Shown piece by piece: positions 7,027 through 10,096 of a stretch of 10,096 bases of DNA. The position numbers and the translations under genes are program-made. The notes beneath the pieces were generated by a model. That model was not told the origin of the DNA, did no database searches, and saw nothing but the letters and a program-made list of their open reading frames with translations. The stretch lies in assembly GCA_016297495.1 (NCBI GenBank), contig JAEDGN010000071.1, positions 1 to 10,096 on the forward strand, read 5' to 3'. Source of the DNA: Coprococcus sp. Lineage in GTDB: Bacteria; Bacillota; Clostridia; Lachnospirales; Lachnospiraceae. Every line of letters starts with the position of its first letter. The first letter of the stretch is position 1.

Positions 7027-7920
7027 TTATCTGCAGATAGTGAATATAAATTCCGCAATCTGATCAATGGCATCATAGGCAGTTTTAAATGGAGACATCT
7101 GAAAGACATGCCACATTCCTTCATACTCATCAAAACGCACTGATACACGATGTTTTTCCATATTTTTTCTCAGCTTCAGTGAATCCGACAGAAGAAGTTC
7201 ATTACTGCCTACCTGGATATAAGTTGGAGGAAAGCCCTCAAAATCACCAAAAACCGGAGAAATCATCGGATCCTCCAATTCTTTCCCACGGGCATAGGCA
7301 TCAATAGAAGTTTCAAGATAATCTTCCGTCAGAATAGGATCCACTTCTCCTTTCGTCTGATAAGACTTCCCGCTTCTGGTCAGATCTGTCCATGGCGAAA
7401 GCAGAACGAGGCCTTTCGGCAGCAGCCTTCCCTGCTCCTTCAGCTTCAGAACCAGTGACAGAGCCAGATTGCCGCCTGCGGAATCTCCCGCTACTATCAC
7501 TTCCCTTGCTCCATATCCCAGATGCATAAGATAATCCCATACCTCCAGCGCATCCTCCAGCGCTGCGGGATAAGGATATTCCGGTGCCAGCCTGTAATCA
7601 AAACACAGTATATCCATGGAAGTACTGCTGGCCAGCTTGTTGGTAATACTTCTGGCATAATGGAAACTGCCCGTATTGTATCCGCCTCCATGACAATATA
7701 AAATCACATATTTTCTCATATGATGTCGTTTGACGCTCATCCATTCCGCCGGAATATTCCCAATCACAAAATCCTCATAAGAAATATCCCTGCTTTTTGA
7801 AAAGGCACTGATATTCTCCTGAGAAGCACGCACTTTTTCCAGATCATCGCTCTCCACCAGTGTATGCATTCTCTTAATCGCCTTCATCAGATGTTGATTC
7901 GATTTCGGACTCATTTCCAT
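7027..7920 (-). CDS. Alpha/beta hydrolase, hormone-sensitive-lipase-type esterase
   Basis: This is a 297-residue serine hydrolase of the HSL/class IV esterase type, expected to cleave short or medium-chain esters in the cytoplasm; no signal peptide is seen. It shows the oxyanion-hole HGGG (about 77-80), DYRLAPEYPYPAALED (108-123) and the nucleophile elbow GDSAGGN (145-151, S147). The catalytic histidine is H271 in GMWHVF. The acid is E241 or D246 in GSNELLLSDS, since the usual aspartate position holds glutamate. The start is not certain. ATG at 7918-7920 is chosen; its AGGAGG (about 7932-7937) is 13 bases away, while an in-frame TTG at 7924-7926 has ideal spacing. The frame is also open up to an ATG at 7977, which lies upstream of the ribosome binding site and inside the promoter. 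It diverges from the acyltransferase gene. Confidence 0.92.
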   Translation of the reverse strand: MEMSPKSNQHLMKAIKRMHTLVESDDLEKVRASQENISAFSKSRDISYEDFVIGNIPAEWMSVKRHHMRKYVILYCHGGGYNTGSFHYARSITNKLASSTSMDILCFDYRLAPEYPYPAALEDALEVWDYLMHLGYGAREVIVAGDSAGGNLALSLVLKLKEQGRLLPKGLVLLSPWTDLTRSGKSYQTKGEVDPILTEDYLETSIDAYARGKELEDPMISPVFGDFEGFPPTYIQVGSNELLLSDSLKLRKNMEKHRVSVRFDEYEGMWHVFQMSPFKTAYDAIDQIAEFIFTICR

Positions 7921-7954
7921 CGTCAAAATGTCTCCTCCTGTCAATCTTTCACAC

Positions 7955-7983
7955 TTGCTATTCCCATCCTGTAACATTATAAT
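7955..7983 (+). promoter_or_regulatory. Promoter of the acyltransferase gene, apparently leaderless
   Basis: TTGCTA (7955-7960), a 17-base spacer and a perfect TATAAT (7978-7983) point to the acyltransferase gene. The seventh base after the -10 is 7990, the A of the gene's ATG. Transcription would therefore begin at or within a base or two of the start codon. The bases just before the ATG (AATAAAAGT) hold no Shine-Dalgarno sequence, which agrees with a leaderless transcript. Confidence 0.65.
7976..7981 (-). promoter_or_regulatory. Divergent -10 element of the esterase gene, overlapping the plus-strand -10
   Basis: The palindrome ATTATAAT (7976-7983) contains TATAAT on each strand, so the minus-strand -10 overlaps the plus-strand one by four bases. 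A minus-strand start near 7969 would give the esterase a leader of about 49 nt that includes its AGGAGG site. The matching -35 is less clear: TTGACT (8002-7997) is present, but with a short 15-base spacer. Polymerase could occupy only one direction at a time. Confidence 0.5.
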
Positions 7984-7989
7984 AAAAGT

Positions 7990-9291
7990 ATGAAAAAGTC
8001 AAACATTCAACAAAAAACATGGTACAAATTAGATTTATCGGCCAATGTCTATCCAACCCTGCAGCGACACAACTTTTCCAATGTATTCCGTCTGTCCGTC
8101 GTTTTAAAAGAAAAAATTGACGCAGAACTGCTGCAGAAGGCCGTGGACATGACCCTGCCCCGCTTTCCTGCCTTCAAGGTTGCCCTCCGCAAGGGTGTAT
8201 TCTGGCGCTATCTTGAACCCAATAACCGGCCGGGCCCTTTTGTCATGCCCGATATTGTCAATCCGTGTATGCCTCTGCTCTTTAAAAGCAACAACCGCTA
8301 TCTGATCCGTATATACTATTACCAGAATAAGATATCTCTGGAAATGTTCCATTCCCTCTCTGACGGCAACGGTGCATTATTTCTTCTGAAAACGATTACG
8401 GCTGTTTATCTTCGCCTTCAGGGACATGATATCCCCGATGGCAGCGGCGTCCTGAATATAGAAGAAAAGCCCGATCCGGAAGAACTGGAGGATGCTTACC
8501 TCCGATATGCTTCCTCTCAGGTCACACGCCCCCGCAGTCAGGGAAAAGCTTACCGCATACGCGGGCACAGAGAGCCATTTTATACATTAAATATCATTCA
8601 TGGTCTGTTATCGGTGGATGAAGTGGTGAAAAAAGCCCATTCATTTGGCGTATCTGTCACGGAATATCTGAACGCTGTCATGCTGTGGGCACTTCTGGAA
8701 AAACAGAAAAAGGATCATGTCTTCCGGCAAAAGCCTGTTGCACTGGCACTCCCGGTCAACCTGCGCAGCTTTTTTCCTTCAAAAACCCTGCGGAACTTTA
8801 TCAGTATGGTCTATCCGTCCATCGATCCCCGCATGGGCGATTATACCTTCGAAGAAATTGTAACGCAGGTTCATCATTATATGCGTTACTATATCAATAA
8901 TAAGTTTCTGAATGCCGACATTACGACCAACACTGCCATTCTGCAAAAACCTTTTGTCCGAATTGCACCACTCTTTCTAAAAGATATCGTCGTGCGCCAG
9001 TTTTATATCCGTGTACAGGACCGTCAGTCCACCGCCGGTCTGACCAATCTTGGGGTTGTGCAGATTCCGGATGAAATGCGGCCTTATATTGAACGTTTTG
9101 ATGCATTGATGGGACAGCCTTTTTCGCCCCGCACCAATTGTGCCATCATCAGCTGCGGCAATGTACTCAGCATCAGTTTCACCAGCAGCATCATAGAAAC
9201 TGATGTGGAGCGTTATTTTTTCCGGAAGCTGGTCAAAGATGGGCTTCATGTAAAAATAGACACCAATCGCAATATGGATATGGAGGAATAA
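7990..9291 (+). CDS. HxxxDG acyltransferase, alcohol acetyltransferase/condensation-like
   Basis: This 433-residue protein belongs to the CoA-dependent acyltransferase superfamily that includes alcohol acetyltransferases, PapA-type and condensation domains. The active-site HxxxDG motif is HSLSDG (H121, D125, G126). The N-terminus WYKLDLSANVYP and the later LPVNLRSFFPS (about 254-264) and TNLGVVQIP (about 352-360) fit the alcohol acetyltransferase group. The enzyme is expected to move an acyl group from an acyl carrier to an alcohol, amine or lipid acceptor; the acceptor is not known. No signal peptide or obvious membrane segment is seen. The ATG is the first possible start after an in-frame stop at 7972-7974, and no ribosome binding site precedes it. 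The gene is followed after three bases by the zinc-ribbon membrane gene, whose GGAGG lies inside its last codons, so the two are translated together. Confidence 0.85.
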   Translation: MKKSNIQQKTWYKLDLSANVYPTLQRHNFSNVFRLSVVLKEKIDAELLQKAVDMTLPRFPAFKVALRKGVFWRYLEPNNRPGPFVMPDIVNPCMPLLFKSNNRYLIRIYYYQNKISLEMFHSLSDGNGALFLLKTITAVYLRLQGHDIPDGSGVLNIEEKPDPEELEDAYLRYASSQVTRPRSQGKAYRIRGHREPFYTLNIIHGLLSVDEVVKKAHSFGVSVTEYLNAVMLWALLEKQKKDHVFRQKPVALALPVNLRSFFPSKTLRNFISMVYPSIDPRMGDYTFEEIVTQVHHYMRYYINNKFLNADITTNTAILQKPFVRIAPLFLKDIVVRQFYIRVQDRQSTAGLTNLGVVQIPDEMRPYIERFDALMGQPFSPRTNCAIISCGNVLSISFTSSIIETDVERYFFRKLVKDGLHVKIDTNRNMDMEE

Positions 9292-9294
9292 ACA

Positions 9295-9999
9295 ATGTCA
9301 TACTGTGTCAACTGCGGTGTGGAACTGGATAAAACCTGCTCCGTCTGCCCGCTCTGCAATACCAGAATCATCAACCCCAACGAACAGGTGGATACCATTT
9401 CCCCGAAACCCTACCCATCAAATATAGGAACAATCGAACAGGGAATAAGAAAAGAGGCCGCCATTCTTATGACAGTCTGCCTTGCCACCACAGCCATCGT
9501 ATGCGGCGTGATGAATCTCTTCTTCCTTGTACGTTACCATTGGTCTCTATACGTCATCGGTGCCTGCATCGTACTGTGGATATTCGTTCTTCCCGTCTTT
9601 TTTCCGGGGAAACTCAATACCCACATCAGCCTGCTGCTGGACGGCATTGGCATCGCCATGTACTTCGCCATCATCTCCTGGCTTCATCCCGGAAAAGGGT
9701 GGTATTATGCCGTTGCTCTGCCCCTGATTACCCTTGGTACTGTTATGGTGCAGATATTCTCTTTCTGTCTTCAGCACCCCCGCCGTTCCATCCTGTCTCA
9801 GGCTGTTGTTCTGGTCGCTGAAATCGGTATAAGTACCGTGGTCATCGAACTGCTGATCCGTCATTACCTCATGGTTCCCAAAGCACTGACCTGGTCGGCC
9901 ATCGTTCTCATATGCTGTATCATTATCGATGCAACTCTGATCACGATTCTTTTACGTTCACGTCTGCGGGAAGAAGTCCGCAGACGCATGCATATTTAA
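9295..9999 (+). CDS. Zinc-ribbon membrane protein, possibly DUF6320 type
   Basis: This is a 234-residue protein with an N-terminal zinc ribbon (C4, C7, C18 and C21, with an extra C15) and a C-terminal membrane part of about six hydrophobic segments (near 55-78, 83-103, 111-130, 137-159, 166-188 and 198-220). It ends in a strongly basic tail, RSRLREEVRRRMHI. The ATG is three bases after the acyltransferase stop and uses a GGAGG at about 9282-9286 within that gene. No enzymatic motif is visible. The architecture resembles a family I recall as DUF6320; that label is from memory and unsearched. From context it may anchor or partner the acyltransferase at the membrane. A nine-bp hairpin (9961-9986) lies in its final codons, and the next gene on the other strand ends ten bases beyond its stop. 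Confidence 0.88.
   Translation: MSYCVNCGVELDKTCSVCPLCNTRIINPNEQVDTISPKPYPSNIGTIEQGIRKEAAILMTVCLATTAIVCGVMNLFFLVRYHWSLYVIGACIVLWIFVLPVFFPGKLNTHISLLLDGIGIAMYFAIISWLHPGKGWYYAVALPLITLGTVMVQIFSFCLQHPRRSILSQAVVLVAEIGISTVVIELLIRHYLMVPKALTWSAIVLICCIIIDATLITILLRSRLREEVRRRMHI
9961..9986. repeat. Nine-bp inverted repeat in the final codons of the zinc-ribbon gene
   Basis: CGTCTGCGG (9961-9969) and CCGCAGACG (9978-9986) form a perfect stem with an eight-base loop, overlapping codons for the basic tail. Only about ten bases separate this gene's stop from the convergent gene's stop, and no other terminator is seen there. A T-rich but interrupted stretch (ATATTTAATTTT) follows on the plus strand about six bases later. 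It may end or protect the plus-strand transcript; without an adjacent T-run this is uncertain. Confidence 0.4.
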
Positions 10000-10009
10000 T
10001 TTTACCGGG

Positions 10010-10096
10010 CTAAAACTTTCTTCCGCCGCCGCCGTGGGTACCGCCTCCGCTGCTCATATGAACACCTCCGCCACCTCCATGACCGGCACCACCGCC
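10010..10096 (-). CDS. C-terminal end of a Gly/His-rich protein, cut by window
   Basis: The last 28 codons and a TAG stop (10010-10012) of a minus-strand gene are visible. The residues are almost all glycine with interspersed histidine and serine, including AGH, GVHMSS and GTHGGGG, and the end is GGGGRKF. Gly-rich tails ending in R-K-F or R-S-F occur in TPM-domain (YgcG/Psb32-like) membrane proteins of Clostridia, which is a reasonable guess but rests only on this tail. The rest of the gene is beyond the right edge. It converges on the zinc-ribbon gene. Confidence 0.6.
   Translation of the reverse strand, partial: GGGAGHGGGGGVHMSSGGGTHGGGGRKF

Noticed and set aside
9501..9864. Alternative frames within the zinc-ribbon membrane gene on both strands
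   Set aside because: The frame used has a zinc ribbon, regular membrane segments and a ribosome binding site; the others are shadows.

Overview
This window looks like a chromosomal segment of a Gram-positive, moderate-GC Clostridia member, most likely Lachnospiraceae. The basis is AGGAGG-type ribosome binding sites, sigma-A-like promoters, a diderm-free lipoprotein-type binding protein with an E/T/A-rich linker, and the gene families themselves. This placement is inferred from gene content, not from a marker gene. No RNA genes, CRISPR arrays, insertion sequences or phage genes were seen.

Region 1 (1-3874, minus strand) is a complete import operon read right to left, except that the ATPase runs off the left edge. 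The order is substrate-binding lipoprotein, permease 1, permease 2, ATPase. The type is the PotABCD/FbpABC-like (polyamine/iron/phosphonate/opine) class, and the substrate cannot be read from the sequence. A strong promoter with repeated TGTAAA elements lies upstream. A terminator-like hairpin sits between the binding-protein gene and the permeases, which would allow the binding protein to be made in excess. Upstream of the operon, on the same strand and with its own promoter, is an MgtC/SapB-family membrane protein (3897-4598).

Region 2 (4599-7018, plus strand) holds a zinc-dependent nucleoside/base deaminase and pncB (nicotinate phosphoribosyltransferase, Preiss-Handler NAD salvage). A 163-bp gap with an inverted repeat separates them. 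pncB ends at a strong terminator that looks bidirectional and serves the convergent gene that follows.

Region 3 (7027-9999) is the least described part. A hormone-sensitive-lipase-type esterase (minus) diverges from an HxxxDG acyltransferase of the alcohol acetyltransferase/condensation-like type (plus), which is translationally coupled to a zinc-ribbon protein with six predicted membrane segments. The two divergent transcripts appear to share a palindromic -10 element, ATTATAAT. The acyltransferase ATG falls where transcription would be expected to begin, with no Shine-Dalgarno sequence, so a leaderless mRNA is likely. An ester-forming and an ester-cleaving enzyme controlled from one point, plus a membrane partner, make a plausible uncharacterised acyl-ester or envelope-modification cassette.

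At the right edge (10010-10096, minus) is the C-terminal end of a Gly/His-rich protein ending in GGGGRKF, convergent with the zinc-ribbon gene.
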